The notes under the pieces were generated by a model, which was not told the origin of the DNA, made no database searches, and saw only the letters and a program-made list of their open reading frames with translations. The position numbers and the translations under genes are program-made. This document shows positions 10,101-23,460 of a DNA stretch of 64,000 bases, piece after piece; within the stretch, counting starts at the first letter, position 1; the number at the start of each line of letters is the position of its first letter. Origin of the DNA: Schistocephalus solidus (lineage: Eukaryota; Platyhelminthes; Cestoda; Diphyllobothriidea; Diphyllobothriidae); the NCBI GenBank assembly GCA_017591395.1, contig WEDG01000242.1:248001-312000 (forward strand), written 5' to 3'.

Positions 10101-13100
10101 GTTCCTGGCGGGTGGACACAGAATAGATATCTCTCATATTACAGGTGGTCTTCGCTAAATCTGAGGGGGAGCGGGCGAATTTATTCGCCTGCTATAGTCC
10201 TAAATCTAACACTAACGCTCAACTTAACTCTGACACTAATCTTAATCACAACTCTAACCCCACTAGAATTTAGTTCAGGACCACCTGCTGCCCTCCTGGA
10301 GGTAGGATATGTTGGCTGATTAAAGCAAGCAAACTACAGAGAGCCATTTTAGTTACCCCGTTTTTGAGGACAACACTTTTCGATTAGTTGTCAGTTGAAC
10401 CTTGTATCGATAGAATCCATTCAACCGGGTATCCCACATATCTCCTACATTCACGAACTCTTTCTTTCATTGAGTTAGTTATGCTCTTACGTTCTCGATT
10501 TGTTGAATCTTCGTTTTCGTGAGCTTCACTTCTGTAAATGAGGACTCATGCATGCGAACATCTTGTTGTGAAGCAGGGCTTCGAAGCTTTCCTATGGTGA
10601 GGAATAAAAGTAGCATAAAACTTGTTTGGTACCGTTTTACTTGATTTGTAAAGGCAATGGATAATATTTTAAGTTGTTCCAAAAACTCAAATGTTTTGCT
10701 GGAAAAAATACAAAAAGAGTCAAAAAGTGGAAAACTTTTGCATTTTCGGCCATTTGAACGCATGTAAGTAAAAACTAAATTAATGAGTAAAACTTTAGTT
10801 CGATGATACATTTGTTGGTTGAACCCGTTTAGGAACCAGGTGCAGTCAATCAATACATAAAAATAATGATATTGTGACTGGTCCGGACGACATCACTGGT
10901 TGCGTTGTCGATTACTTAGGGCCGTAGATGAAGCCCCAACTTCAAGCTAGAACGAAGGAATTCTACTTAAGGAGAACGACAATGGCAAGCAATACAATAA
11001 GAACAAAGATGGTTTCATAATATGTGAGGTAATCTGTTAGGGCAGTGCAGAGCCCAATAATGCCTACAAAATATTGTCGCATTTTTCAAGTTTGACGCTA
11101 TGAAGTCGACTTCTTCCACCATGTTGAAGATAACGAATGACAGGCACACAGAACAACTGACGAAGGTAAACACCCAATTACCTACTGAATTGGGGGGAAC
11201 ATTAGCGTTATGCTTCGGCTGCTGCTCGAGGTATTTCATGTTCTCTGACCTGGCTGCTAAAGAATGGAGTTTGCCTGCAGGAACAGAAAGACAAAGCTGC
11301 ATCGTTGACAGCGCTTATTGTAAGTTACCACCGATCGAACAAACCTCGTGAGCAGCATGGTTTTCCAACAGAAAATACAGGTAAATATATCCAGACGAGA
11401 TTCATTAAGTATCAGCTATGAATATAACTTAAAAGTGACCAAGACAAACATCAATTTTCACAAGGACAAGGCCGTTGTTTGATCTATCGTCGTCGTCAGC
11501 GGATGTAGCCGGTTCAGGTGGAAAATTTTCCACCACAGTTAACAACCAAACCACTTGTATTAACGGGTTAGAGACATTAATCAAAAAGATATTTTGGTTC
11601 AAAAAGACTAACGACAGCAGTTAAAATGCAGCCTGCTATAGTGACTTTCAATTGAGTTGACTGAACCGAGGTCCGACCCTACCAGACTGGCGTAGGATGA
11701 GTGAGGATTGTATAAACATCATATCGTGTCACCACAAGTGCTCTTGTTACCGTTCCGAATAGACCGACTGCACTGTTATTGTTATATATCTTTAAGCACT
11801 GAAAGCCATAGGTGATACAAGGGATTTGTATACAGCGTTCCAAGTAACATGATCTCACAATTATATGGAAACCAAAACGCCGATAAACGGAGTCTCTAAA
11901 TTAATAAGTTGCTGAGAAGGAATCAAGCAGGCTGAAACAAAGCTTTATGTTATCATGACCAGCGTTTATATAATACCGAATCTAGCGCGTTTGCAGAAAA
12001 AAAGTAAACAATTTGACTGTTCTAGTCTGAAATCGTACATATCCACATCTTCCACAACAGTCCCTTTGCTTCACGCATATGAATAAAGTATAAATCCGAC
12101 GTCATTTTATCTTCCATTTGACGTGCGCCTGCGGTCGAAAAAATGCACTTTTAAAAAGGCCCTCCTTATTTGTCACATATGCCCTAAATGAGTGCGAAAC
12201 TGAGACTGTCAGCCTTGTTAAAAACGTGTTATACAGTCTTCGCCAGGACTTAACATCATGTGATCTGTAGGAATTAGCAGCCTGACACAATTGCTTTATG
12301 CAAACATTTCAGGTCCAAATATCCTTAATGCTACATTCTCATATACCTGTGTTCTTTATCCATAAATATCTTGGATAGTGGATTTTAATGCGAAGCTGAA
12401 TACCATTGTTACTCTTGCCTCGTTCCAACTTCTTCCCGAACAGTCGTCCGTGATCAACTCATCTGCTAATTCCTTTTTTCGGCAAGTCATAAATCAGCCT
12501 TAAAATTACCCATTCAAAATTACCTTAGCAACATATAAAATTTTGACAGCAATGTAAACCTCTTTGAAAGAAACTTCAATGCGGAGAATTTGATATTCAA
12601 AGTAAATCAATATTTTGAAGAAATACAAGCTGAAATGACCACTTCCGGCTTATTAGTCGCTGCCACTCAGTCACAGCTCGACTTTAAGTCACGCTAGCTT
12701 GCTGCAGAATTACCAAGGTGTTCGGGTTTGAAAACCACATTATTCAGGTCTGGGATTGTAGTAGTAGCTGTAGACCAAGAATACTCAATTTATTTTCTTC
12801 TATCCACCGAAGGTTATTTGCACCATGGCTTGTTACTATGCAATTTTTTGCTAAAGGTGGAGGGTAGGACATTAGAGCAAGCGATACACACCTGTTCTGT
12901 CTTACAATCAGAAAGGAAAAGCATCATTTCTAAGATCGAGTAATCAATACAGACAGATACATGTTTTTTATGAAATATTTTATATTTAGTTAAAGACGGG
13001 TGGGAAACAAATCATAAGTTCACGCAGCTTCCCACCTTCGCTTATCATGAAATGTATTCTTCATGTTCGTGTGCACCACGTTCACACAACTTTCGCTTAA

Positions 13101-16100
13101 GATATTATTATAATGACATTATAGCAATAACGGTACTGAAAAATATCACAGTTCACTATCACAGCAACTGTCCGTGGGTACTTTTCGGGGTTTTAGGCAG
13201 AGTGAAGTTAACTGTCTAATGGAAGCTTATCTTCTTCGCGTTATACGAAAAACACATGAGAACGCGGCCCCAAATAAGGAAGCTCCTCTGCTACAGACCT
13301 ATTTTTCATTAAAAACCGTTAACGTCTATACTATTAGATCAGGTTTAATATTACATGAATTGGGAGAATGCAATGGATGTTCACTCTATGCGCCGGCTGG
13401 ATGGTTGCAAGTAGGTAGAACTGCATATATTAAATAAGCTTCGTAAACGAAAACAGATAATACAGCTGGTAAATAAATCACGGTGAATGTTTTGATTGAG
13501 TAGCATTTTTAAACCGATTTTCAATATCAACGGACCCAAATGAAAACATAACCTAAATAAATACTTCGCATGGCACACCTAGAAATTTACGCGTACGAAA
13601 AAACATCGTCTTCAGCTGCAAGTCAACTTTTCTATTCTTCTATTTCGGCTTTGCAGTCAACTGGAATGCTCCTATTGTGCAAGCTAAAATAAACATGGTT
13701 TTTTCACCAATCTCAGGAGTCAGCTAGGTGACACCTCTCTATATAGGCTGGGTTGCAAAATTTCCTGCAGCAACATACAGCTAAACCATGAGAACGTTAA
13801 TTCGGCTTATCGGGTTTTAATAAGAAGACGAAGAACAAATGAATCGAACTGCTATACGTAAGAGTAATATAAACTAGTAACTATTGGGTCGCATGTTTTT
13901 TAAAAGGTTTTCGGCAAAGCATTAAGTGCCGAATCTTGAACAATTGGCTGATGCATACGTAGTTTTAGCACTGAACGTTGGATTCGCTGAAAGCCGAAAC
14001 TGATATTTGTGGAGTAGGGATTCCGTTAGCTCCATGTCACCTAAAAATAATCTGCAGGCCGTAAAGGGAACCAAAAATACTCGTTTAAAGTGCCGGATAT
14101 ATTAAACTCAACATTTTTTTAAAAAGTTCAGAATTTAACTTCGACAAATGCGCGTTTTTCGATTATTCGTCATCAGGCCTGTACAGTAATATAAATGAGG
14201 AAAGCATAAACGACCAATAAGCAGTAGATGTCGAAGAATGATGAGATCGTTCGGATATCTGAGTTGTTATACTATAGTTCTGTAGGGGTCTTGGGAAAGA
14301 AAGGGGGAAGGATGTGTCTGATAGTGAGCTGTAGCACGATGGAGCAGGATGCGGAAACATATATGGAGGAACGTCCCCTCGCACCAGGCGTGCTAGCGGT
14401 GGAAAATGAGTTGTTTACCGCACTGACATTTCATGTAGCTCCGGTGAGCGAACATCTACAATGTCGCTTCAGATGTCGAGAAGAATTTCGCCAAGGAGCC
14501 TAATTCCCAGTGGTGGGTGATCACTAGCTTTGAATGAAAATCCAGAAAATATCATTCAACGACCCGAAAGAAACGATTTCATGATATCACGTGCATATGA
14601 TTTTAAGAGATAAGAGGCGACCATGGGATGACACTACCATTTAACTTCGAAATACGCTTAATTACCGCAAACATGAGGATACGAAAAAAATAAACATCGC
14701 TGATGGTTAGCCCCAACGTGGGAAAATCGTGCATATTCTCATTAACGAAACTCATGATGAAATGATGATGGAGGTTATACGTTTGTCATGAAAGCCAAGG
14801 GCTTGAAATTCTCTAACTATCCCTGAATAAAATCATAAACCACTAGCAATGTTCAATACACCCTATTGTTCCGCTGACTTTGCAAATGGCTATTTTTTGT
14901 ATTTTAGATTACAAGCCCTAGTTTGAGCTAACAAAACAAAACAGGGTTCATATTCGTTGCCAATTTGATTTTATCCGACCATAATATGTCCAATTTAACA
15001 CAGAATGTTCCACGTTCAGTGGCTTGCCAATCATATTTTTATTATTTGAAACAGTAAAAATTTACTTCACTGAAACAGGGCGTCAAGGCCACCAAAGAAA
15101 TAAAACAGAAAAAGTTAGATGCAGAAACTTATTGTGATAAACGGTAGTAAATAGTAAAAATAAATATTTTTAGGGAACCGCACCTCCGAATGTCGCTGTT
15201 TGATCGACTTTTGTCACAGCTCTTACCAGGCAGCATGAACGTGTGGTAGCATGATATACCAGGTAAGAACCGGTACCGAAACCGAGTGCAGTATAAAAGA
15301 AAACAATCCTTTAAATAGAAGATATGAATCATTGACTTATCCTAGTAAAAAAACCCATTGTAGGCGAGGTGAAGCAGCGCATCCCAGGCCGCCAGCGCTA
15401 ACTCAGGCGCGTGTAGAAATTACGCCGATTACGATGATTGTTAAAGTGATTACATTAAAAGATTAAAACAAACTAACAAACATTATTTCTATCGACAAAT
15501 GTGATCTTTAGCTAAAACAATTTTAAAAATTACTATTATTTTTGTATTTTTGACTACAAAACGACGATTTCTTCTCATGACGAATAATACGGCAACTTAT
15601 ACGCACAAAATTATTCGGGATGAATTTCGACATCATCAGACAAAACTTGCTTATTGACAAAATTATTATCATTAGCAACGTTCACCTAACTGCCGCATTT
15701 AAAAAATTATTCCTTTACTTCTACACTCCGAAAAGCTTCAATTTTTTTGGTGTCCTAATAGAACCAAGTCGTATTCACCCATAATGTAGTTTAGAGTCTC
15801 TGATTCCTTTATCTGGTACTGCCTTGAGGGGAGTTTTTCTGAATCCATATTGCGCAATCTAACAGGTAAGTGCTTTATCTAACAACGAGCAAATGTTCGC
15901 AGAGATTCCCTTATCTGATGCAGAACTGCGTTCCATATTGTGGATTGGAAATGGACAACATCTGCTGCGCTAATAGCAAACATTTCTATCTGTATTGCTG
16001 TGAAACAACCGGCTGCAGTATATTTCCTGAACAACCTTAACTACCAAAAACACTACCTACAATACTGAGTCCCAGGGAGGGTTATTTAAAGTGTGCTCAA

Positions 16101-16189
16101 TGGAAAACCAATGTATATTTTGAAAATGACTGTAATCCGGCATTAAATAAAGATAATGCGATAACTATTACTGTGTTAAATAAAAGGTT
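7181..16189. other. Long stretch without a supported gene
   Basis: Nine kilobases of AT-rich sequence with only short frames. Three spots were considered: a GC-richer patch at 9420-9684 open in two frames, a GPDDIT-like string near 10880 that could be LINE debris, and a 91-codon frame at 14228-14503. None has a recognisable family or paired splice sites with correct phase. Degenerate CUGAUGA...GAAA strings on the minus strand near 14157-14190 and 15618-15650 lack a usable stem II. Confidence 0.55.
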
Positions 16190-17371
16190 TGTTAATCGTT
16201 CAATGCTCATTTTTGAGTAAAAAGAAAGCTAGTCAAATACCAGAACATTATGTATATTATCCTGAGCTTTCAACCACGTGCGGCAGCCCATCAGCAGATC
16301 GTAGCAGCAGCAAAAATAAAGTCTACACTTTTAGGGGAACAAGACAATATACGATATATTACACAAATCTGGGGGTAACTGTGCAGTGCTCTTGAATCTG
16401 GCGCCCAATCGATATATCAATGGGTTGAATTCCCATCCGAGGACCAGAATTTACTCAATTCCTGGCTTGTAATTTCGGTGTGGGTAATGACGTTGACGGT
16501 TGTAAAATTGAGCTCATGGATCTTTTGACCGGTCCGGCAGCAACTTGCGATAATTAATCATCTCGTCACACAGCCAGCTTCTGTTCTCGTTGGTGTGAAC
16601 CGAGCACGCGTCCTTCCTGTTCTGTGTTTTCACAAGGACACTTTATGCATGGAGCGTGGTACATTATTATAGTTTTCTTTGGGATTAAGCAATCTGTGGT
16701 TTTCAGGACTATGCTGCGCATCATGGAATTGGAAGGGTGTGTAATTCCAAAACTTTGTTCTGCAAAAATGCGCTCAATCCCTTCTGAGTTGTCCTTAATA
16801 TATGGTTGAGTGTATCATTTAGTTCGTTGTGCTTCTATTTTGGACCTCCGGGGCTGAAGACATACGCACCAACTAATAAACCCCGACGAATAATAATTCC
16901 GCATAAGTTGGGCACAAAATATTGGGCATCATGCAGTCTTTCCTTTAGTCTGCTGCAATGAATCAATGTCCATTTGAAGAGCGTTCTCATACAGCTCAGT
17001 TTGGGAGCGACGTGATGGTTGCTGTGAAATCTAAGAAGGTATGTGGTGTTCGCCATTTTCATTTGAGCTGGCATCTTAATTTTACCTTTAGGATTTCACT
17101 CGGGGAGTATACCAAGGAAAAGGCAGCTGCTGCTCTTGCGCGTTTACCCTAGTAAATATTATACCAGGGATGCTTGCATTGAGCGAATTATGGAAGTTTT
17201 GGTGCCTGCTTTTTTGCCTGACGATAGCACATGTGTCGTTAACATAGCGATGCCAAACTTCAGGTTCCTTTTGGACGAAGGGACTCGTTTCTAACCCGTT
17301 TAGGCCCGATTTCGTCGCAGAACTAGCCCTAGAGGGCTCAAACAAACAACCACCAAATACATGGCACACTC
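16190..17371 (-). mobile_element. Penelope-like element, 5'-truncated, RT C-terminus plus GIY-YIG
   Basis: Translated on the minus strand, 17369-17088 gives the PLE reverse-transcriptase active-site region (EVWHRYVNDTCAIV, then IPGIIFTRV and QLPF). 17074-16835 gives the thumb-side region (LRFHSNHH, MRTLFK, HCSRLKERLHDAQY). About 16815-16505 gives YIKDNSEGIERIF followed by MYHAPCIKCPC and EQKLAV, the GIY-YIG nuclease region. PLE RTs are telomerase-related and their GIY-YIG nuclease cuts target DNA; that is family knowledge. The catalytic YVDD reads YVND, and there are frameshifts and stops, so the copy is dead. Its 5' truncation point abuts a plus-strand copy of the same element at 17372. A degenerate hammerhead-like tail lies at 16262-16310. 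Confidence 0.85.
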
Positions 17372-17841
17372 AGCATTACATTAAGGATGTCTCCAAAGTG
17401 ATTGAGCACATTTTTGTGGAACTAAATTTTGGAATTACACACCCTCTCAATTCCATTATGCGCAGCATAGTCATAAAAACCACAAACGGCTTAATCCCGA
17501 AGAAAACTATAGTAATGTACCACGCTCCATGCATAAAGTGTCCTTGTGACAACACAGAACAGGAAGGACGCGTGCTCAGTTCACGCCTACGTGAACAGAA
17601 GCTGGCTGTGTGATGAGATTATGAATTATCGCAAGTTGCTACCGCACCGGTTAAAAGATCCATGAGCTCAATTTTACAACTGGCAACTTCATTGTCCACA
17701 CCGAAAGGACAAACCGGGAATTGAGTAAATTCTGGTCCTCGGATGGGAACTCAATCCATGGATGGATCAATCGGGAGCCGGCTTCGAAATCACTGCACAG
17801 TCAGCCCCAGATTTTTGTCATTTATCGAGGGTTGTTTAGTA
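17372..17841 (+). mobile_element. Penelope-like element, inverted partner (GIY-YIG end)
   Basis: Plus-strand frame 17398-17613 reads MIEHIFVELNFGITH, then the key strings MYHAPCIKCPC and EQKLAV. This is the same GIY-YIG region as the minus-strand copy at 16505-16815. The DNA of 17375-17815 and 16395-16815 is a long inverted repeat, with the two 5'-truncated ends facing each other. The copy is interrupted after about 17841 by a LINE and resumes at 18983. No upstream RT survives on this strand. Confidence 0.85.
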
Positions 17842-18982
17842 CACCTATAAATGGGTCGGCACCAGGTTGGTTGCATCGGCCAAGAGAGGTCATGTGATGA
17901 TGAGGTCGAGAGTGGGGTTCCTCAGGGTTCAGGAATAGGGCCAAAACTAGTTCTTATGTACGCGGACGATTGTGTCATGGATCTGGACTGTGAAGCAGCA
18001 ATGTTTTTCGACGACATGAAAATCTGGAATGAAATCCAGAGCCATGCTGATGAAGATAAACTACAAATTAAATTAAATCGGTTTGAGAAGTGGTCGCATC
18101 CTTGGTTTTTGCGGTTCAACGTCGATAAGTGTACAATACTTCACTTAGGCAACCCATTCGGATCTGCTGACAGTAGAAGCTACATTCTCAACGGTGAGCC
18201 TTACAAGACGTGGAAACCAAAAGGGACCTTGGTTTGCTGACGATCACCACTTTAAAACCATCCTCTTTCTGCTCAAAAGTGGCGAAGAGCATAATGGTTG
18301 TATTGAATGCCATCAGATGAGCCTTTTCGGATTTTGATGAAGATTTTTTTCGCTAAGACTTTTGGAACCTTCGTTAGGCTGCATTTGGAATATGCTGTAC
18401 AAGCCTGGAGACCCTGAACAGTTCAAGAACGGAACTGCCTCGAAAGAGTACAGAAGAGAGCCACCAAAATGATTAGGAGACAAAGCTCCTTACCATATCT
18501 AACCCACCTTACGAATCTTAATCTGCTCCCTTTGAGTTATAGGCAAATGCGTGGTTATCTCCTGCAGATATTCCAAATTGTTAATGGATTGGATTGGTGC
18601 CTCGAATTCTCAGACTTCTTTGAATTTGCTGCCACGACCCATCTCCAAGGTCACCCATTTAAACTGCGCATCCAGCAGGCGAAACTGGATGTGCTTAAGT
18701 TCTCCTTCTCTGTCGGAGTGGTTTAACCATGGAATGCCCTCCTTGAAGATCTTGTGCTGTGCCCAACACTGGAAAGCTTTAAAAGAAACCTGGACATTTT
18801 TTCTTCCAAAACGAGCCGGAGCGATGAGGAATTTAGCTTAACCCTCGAGACCCACACACCTTTTGTCATATTTCATGATCGCCTTCGAACCTTTGCAACC
18901 CACATCGTTTCTTTGTAAACCGCACTTATTTTTACGTTACAAATAGGGTACTCGAAGGCCTATGCATAGTTCCCTCAATAAA
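17842..18982 (+). mobile_element. CR1/jockey-type LINE, 5'-truncated, nested in a PLE
   Basis: Frame 17851-18240 carries RT motifs: GVPQGSGIGP, YADDCV, AAMFFDDMKIW (active-site block) and LRFNVDKCTILHLGN. Later frames up to 18841 give the C-terminal region (RRQSSLPYLTHLTNLNLLPL, then FSFSVGVV). It matches the longer copy at 39960-41575, including the 3' end CCTCAATAAATTGAATTG with repeated AATTG units. The active-site FxDD is kept here, but stops and frameshifts break the rest. PLE sequence continues on both sides, so this is a later insertion. Clade assignment rests on motif resemblance only. Confidence 0.85.
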
Positions 18983-19075
18983 TTGAATTGAATTGAAGTG
19001 TAGCCTTTGTAACTGTTGCTGCTACGATCGTTCGATGGGCTGCCGCACGTGGTTGGAATCTCAGAATAATTAACT
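18983..19075 (+). mobile_element. Penelope-like element, inverted partner resumes
   Basis: Sequence with GCTGCTACGATC, GATGGGCTGCCGCACGTGG and TTGGAATCTCAG matches the 3' end of the minus-strand PLE copy around 16262-16315, which reads GATGGGCTGCCGCACGTGGT and GAAAGCTCAGG. This is the continuation of the arm that ends at 17841. The shared block resembles a hammerhead (stem II region, GAAA, GCUC), but CUGANGA is broken in both copies. Confidence 0.75.
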
Positions 19076-19189
19076 TATTGTTCCGGTGCTCTGTTAGCCT
19101 GCATTTTATGCATACAAACACCTGGAAATTGAAACTTTACATTCGTACGATTTTACGTTTTGGGTATAAAGTGAAAATAACGTTTCTTT

Positions 19190-19818
19190 TCGTTCCTGTA
19201 GCCTTCGTACATGAAAGTAAACGCCGAGTGCAGAAGGGACTATTTTTGCTTTTTAAGCTTTTGAATAATCGTACATTTAATCCCCTTATCACTGTGAGGC
19301 AGCTTGACCATCCTCGGCGCAGCAGTCATCGCAATGTCTTTTTTTATTTCTTCCATTAGCTCGCACAGTTAAGTATCGACGGTTCTTTTCGATAAACGCC
19401 ATGGCCATGTGGAATAAACTTCCCCATAATATAAAAAGTCCAACGGAGGTTATTCTTTGTTTAAGATTACCATTACTAGTTTTTTGCATTCAGAACAGTT
19501 TCCAAGAATTCTGGGCGCCGACACGGTAGAATCTGTTTTCCTGTTCGACGGAGTGCGCGGCATCTGAACTCGATCCCAGGTGTTACCTTGAGGGATACGG
19601 CACCGTCTCTGCAGCCTGCACCCGTTGACTTCTTCGGCAGACAGTGAGCGACCGTACACGGATGCTTTCTTGCCTGAGGCAGAATCCCGGTTCCTAGCAA
19701 AGACAGAGAGACTGCATACAGACTGCAATTGTGTTAGCCCTTCCCTGATCTGAATTGCTATCATCCTTACAGGCGGCAGTTTTTTCTCCTGAATAACATG
19801 AAAATAGGAAAAACACAT
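19190..19818 (+). mobile_element. LINE 3'-end fragment (family B)
   Basis: The segment aligns with the reverse complement of about 34290-34900. Both contain the C-terminal LINE string AMWNKLPHNIKSPTE (here) or IWNRLPNNI (there), CTTTTTGCTTTTTAAGCTTTT upstream (shared in two parts), and an untranslated block with GGAATTCTGGG-like and CTCCTGAATAA landmarks. Only the extreme C-terminus and 3' untranslated region remain. An (ATT)n tract follows at 19912-19938. Confidence 0.75.
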
Positions 19819-21639
19819 ATAATGATATATATTCAGGAGTTTTTTTCACTGCCAGCCTCTACCCACTGAATATTTCACCTGACAATGCCTGTAAACCGGT
19901 ATTAAATACAACTATTATTATTATTATTATTATTATTACTGTTGTTAATGCAGCCGAAGTTTTTTTCTATGGGTGGCATATATTGTGGGTTTTACGAAAT
20001 GCGTAAAAGCAGTCAAAAAATACCTCCGCTGAAATTAAACAGCAACTGCGCAAATCAAATAATGAGAACCAAATAAGCATACTCTTATTTGGAATAAATG
20101 GTCAAATATAAAAATCCATCTGCAAAGGAAGTGACTGTATTTAATCCGTTGAATTCACCTTTTTAATTGTGAATAAATTGTTGCCGCAAAAGAGCGTTCA
20201 CGGAATGTGTGTATATGCTCATCATTCCCGAATACCAAATATTGTGTTAGAGTGCAGCCCATTTTATAACAGGTCATGTGGATAAACGTGGTTAAGACAC
20301 AGAGCAGCTCGCCAACGATGTGCCAAACTTAGCGGCAGACATGGATGCAACGTACAAAGTTTGCGTTTGTCGAAAGATAGACGAACAGCCATAGTTTCAA
20401 AAGAAATGACTGTATTTGAAAGATCCAAAGCAATGACTGAGAGTCAACCAGGTTGGTGACAGTTTAAGGGCAATGAGAAAACATCCCAGATTCTGTGCTG
20501 TCAAAGTACCATCAAGAGAAGTGGATGGGATGCAATTATCCGTTTTTACCCGAGAAATTCCATTGTGCAGTAGTCCTGGGAGCTCCTGTGGCCCCTATTG
20601 AAACCCAAAGGGACAGGTTCACAGGCGATTTCGTGAAATTCCACAGAATAATGGAGCGAAATATCAAATGACACATAATGGAATAGCTAAAAGGAAAACA
20701 ATTAGTATGTGATAAGCAGAATGGTTTGAATCGGGACGCTCTCATCACACAAGGTAATAGATTGGGGGCTACCATTTAAACATTTTATTTTTCACCTTCT
20801 TATTGATAGAGTTTAGAGCGGAATCCAATGCTGGTGATACAGTAGCCATCGCAAGACAAATTTACATAGTCCCCAAAAGGGACTCACCATTAACGTTAGG
20901 AATCGTTTTAGTACTGACGCAAATAGCAATATCGACCAGACTATAATACTTCCTGATACCAAAGCTTTATCAATATATCGGAGGATCAAGCCATTAAACA
21001 TTCATTTTCACTGAAAAAGCAATATCGTTATAATAGGGGCTCATGATTTCACTTCTCTGATCGCAAAGTAAAGGTTAAAATATGGCCTGAATCCGTTCTA
21101 ATCATATACAAATGCCGTCTTTCGCGATGGGGAATGTGTTACCGTACCTACAGCATCACCGTAAGCGAAGGTGGGTGCTTAGCATGAACTGTAATCACTA
21201 AGACCTCTTTAAATCATTCTCCGGCGTCAAACCACATAGAACGGATAATGGCTCTCCATAGCTTACACTAGGATGTGTTTTTTCAGCTAAATTATGAAAT
21301 GGCACAAAATGAAGGAGCTGAGGACCGTATTGACGAGGAGTTCCACAAAGGTAAAAAAGACCGCAGCTAATGGAAGCGGAAATCAATGTGTTTAAGATGT
21401 ATTTCCTGTGGCAGATCCCTTAAATCTTTAGGGCTACTATTCACGAAGATGGTGGACGCTAAATGTAATGTATCCAAATGTATAGAACCCATTCAATTAA
21501 AGAAACGTGCTCCAGAGCTCTGTTGATGACTAAGCACCAGATATCAACCAGGATTTGATGGACACCAGTTCGTGTCAGTCAGCACTGCCATGCTTTCGTA
21601 TTCCATCAGATTAAATTGCCAGAGGCCTATATAGCAGAG
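19819..21639. other. No supported gene; one ATT microsatellite
   Basis: Contains the (ATT)n tract at 19912-19938. Remaining frames are short and unrecognised. Weak retroelement debris cannot be excluded. Confidence 0.6.
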
Positions 21640-23460
21640 GTACCAAGTCTAAATTGAGGTTTTTGTATACAAATGCCCTAAGTTTCCTCTTGAAACTCGA
21701 CGAGCTGAAGGCTCTAGTCTCAAATCGAAACCCTGATGTCGTTCGCATAACGGAAGCGTGGCTTAAAGTCCAAGTATAAATCCAAGTCACACAGAGACCG
21801 TTAAAATAGACGGAATGGTGCGATGGTTGTATATGTAAGGACATGATTATCGGCAGCCGAACGAGCGCACGCCCTCTTCCTGGAATATGAATTTCTATAG
21901 ATAAAGATAATAAAGAATTGTTGACAATATCTTCCATTTCTAATGGTAAACAGGCCACCAAACCTTCCGAGTGCAGCTGGTGAGTCACTCCCGCATTTGG
22001 TCAAGCAAGTAGCAATCCTGCAGGAGGTTCTTATTTCAGGAGATTTAAACGCACTTGCAAAAGACTGGGAAAATTTGACAGTTAACAGTGCGTTAACTTC
22101 CTACGGTCATTAGCTAATGGGCCTCACTCTCGACCGATCTCTGTCACAGAAGGTTAAAGTATCAACGAGATTTAGGGAAAAGCAGAGGGTTAGTTGTTTG
22201 GACCTAATTTTTAGGATGGACTTCTCTAACTTTGACGAAGCGTATTCCCATTCACCTCATGGTATGATGGGCTATACTACGTTAATGTCGGATTACCCAC
22301 TTATTCTTATCGCCAAAAGAGAACGGAATGCAGGTGAAATATACGGAAGACAAATTTTCATACGATGGGGAACGTAGTGATGTCCGTTAATTGGGGATGC
22401 TTGTTTAAGGGGCATCCAGAGAATGACTGGATATCATTAAAGACGACTTCACTAAGCTAACTGAGAGCCTATGTCCAACGAAGGTACAAAAACGACTAGT
22501 TTTCCTGCCTAGAGTACTTAACGGGCTATTAAAGCAGAAAAATTAAAATATAAGTTTTTCAGGGAAACTGGGCCACCAAAACACCGCGAGCGATTTGGGT
22601 GCTAACGAGATGCGGTCGAAAAATGATCCGTTAGGCAAGGAAGAACTATGAATCAATAATTATCCAGCAGGCTGAAAATAAAACAAAAATTTTATTCCAC
22701 TATAATAATGGTCGATTAAAAAAGGACTGCATCGCAGTACTTCAGGATGATAATTATGTATAAGTCGTTGAAACTGGTGAGGAAACCGAGAAATGTGGTC
22801 AGTTCTTTGCCTCAGTGTTCACTATAGAAGCTGAACTTCAGTTTTTCTATGTCAATAGAGCTGTTGTGAACCCCGTTCCAGTGCTTGATTCCATACTCTT
22901 TCCAACGTCTGTTGTGGAAAGAGAGCTAAAGAATCTCAAAGAAGCAATGCCACCTGTTCCAGACAATATGTTGGTCAAGGTCTTTAGAGATTTGGGGATC
23001 GAACATTCAAAACCACTGGCACGTATCTTTCATCCGTCATTTGAATTAATGAGACTGCCATCCGAATGGAGGACAGCAAATATATACCCGATATACAAAG
23101 GTGAAACTCAAATTAATGTCAACAATTATTGGCCCATCAGCCTTACTTGCATTTGCTGTAAAATAATGAAAACTCTATTAAAGAAGGTGACAGTAAAGTT
23201 CCTGGAAGGGAACAGGCTACTCTCGGAGCTCCGGCACGGCTTTAGACAGAACCGCTCTTGTTTTGCCAGTTTATTGCCCTCGACCGAGCAGTGGACTCTC
23301 GCACTGGGCGAAGATGGTAGAGTTAACAGCATTTACGTGGAATTCAAGAAAGCGTTAGGCAGCGTCCAACAAGAACATCTAATCTATAAATTATCTTTAA
23401 TTGCAAAAAAGAGGAAAGCTGGTGACATTGATCGTAGATTTTATAACCGTGTGCACCGAT
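21640..23460 (+). mobile_element. CR1/jockey-type LINE ORF2, decayed, 3'-truncated
   Basis: The 5' part reads LRFLYTNALSFLLKLDELKA and VSNRNPDVVRITEAWL, the start of an APE-type endonuclease. The best-preserved piece is frame 22815-23462 (215 codons), with ERELKNLKEA, MPPVPDN, SEWRTANIYPIYKG, NYWPISLTCICCKIMKTLL, LRHGFRQNRSC and IYVEFKKALGSV. These are the fingers and palm of a non-LTR RT (canonical NYRPISLTS, QHGFRxxRSC, DFSKAFD). The active-site block and C-terminus are missing, so the copy ends inside the RT. Many frameshifts lie between 21780 and 22800. Confidence 0.85.

Noticed and set aside
11155..11200. CTGACGA followed by AGGTAA/TTACCT hairpin
   Set aside because: The stem II is good but GAAA is absent (CUGAA follows), and stem I is lacking.
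14157..15650. Two minus-strand CUGAUGA...GAAA strings (14157-14190, 15618-15650)
   Set aside because: Spacers of four to nine bases cannot form a proper stem II; at most decayed element ends.
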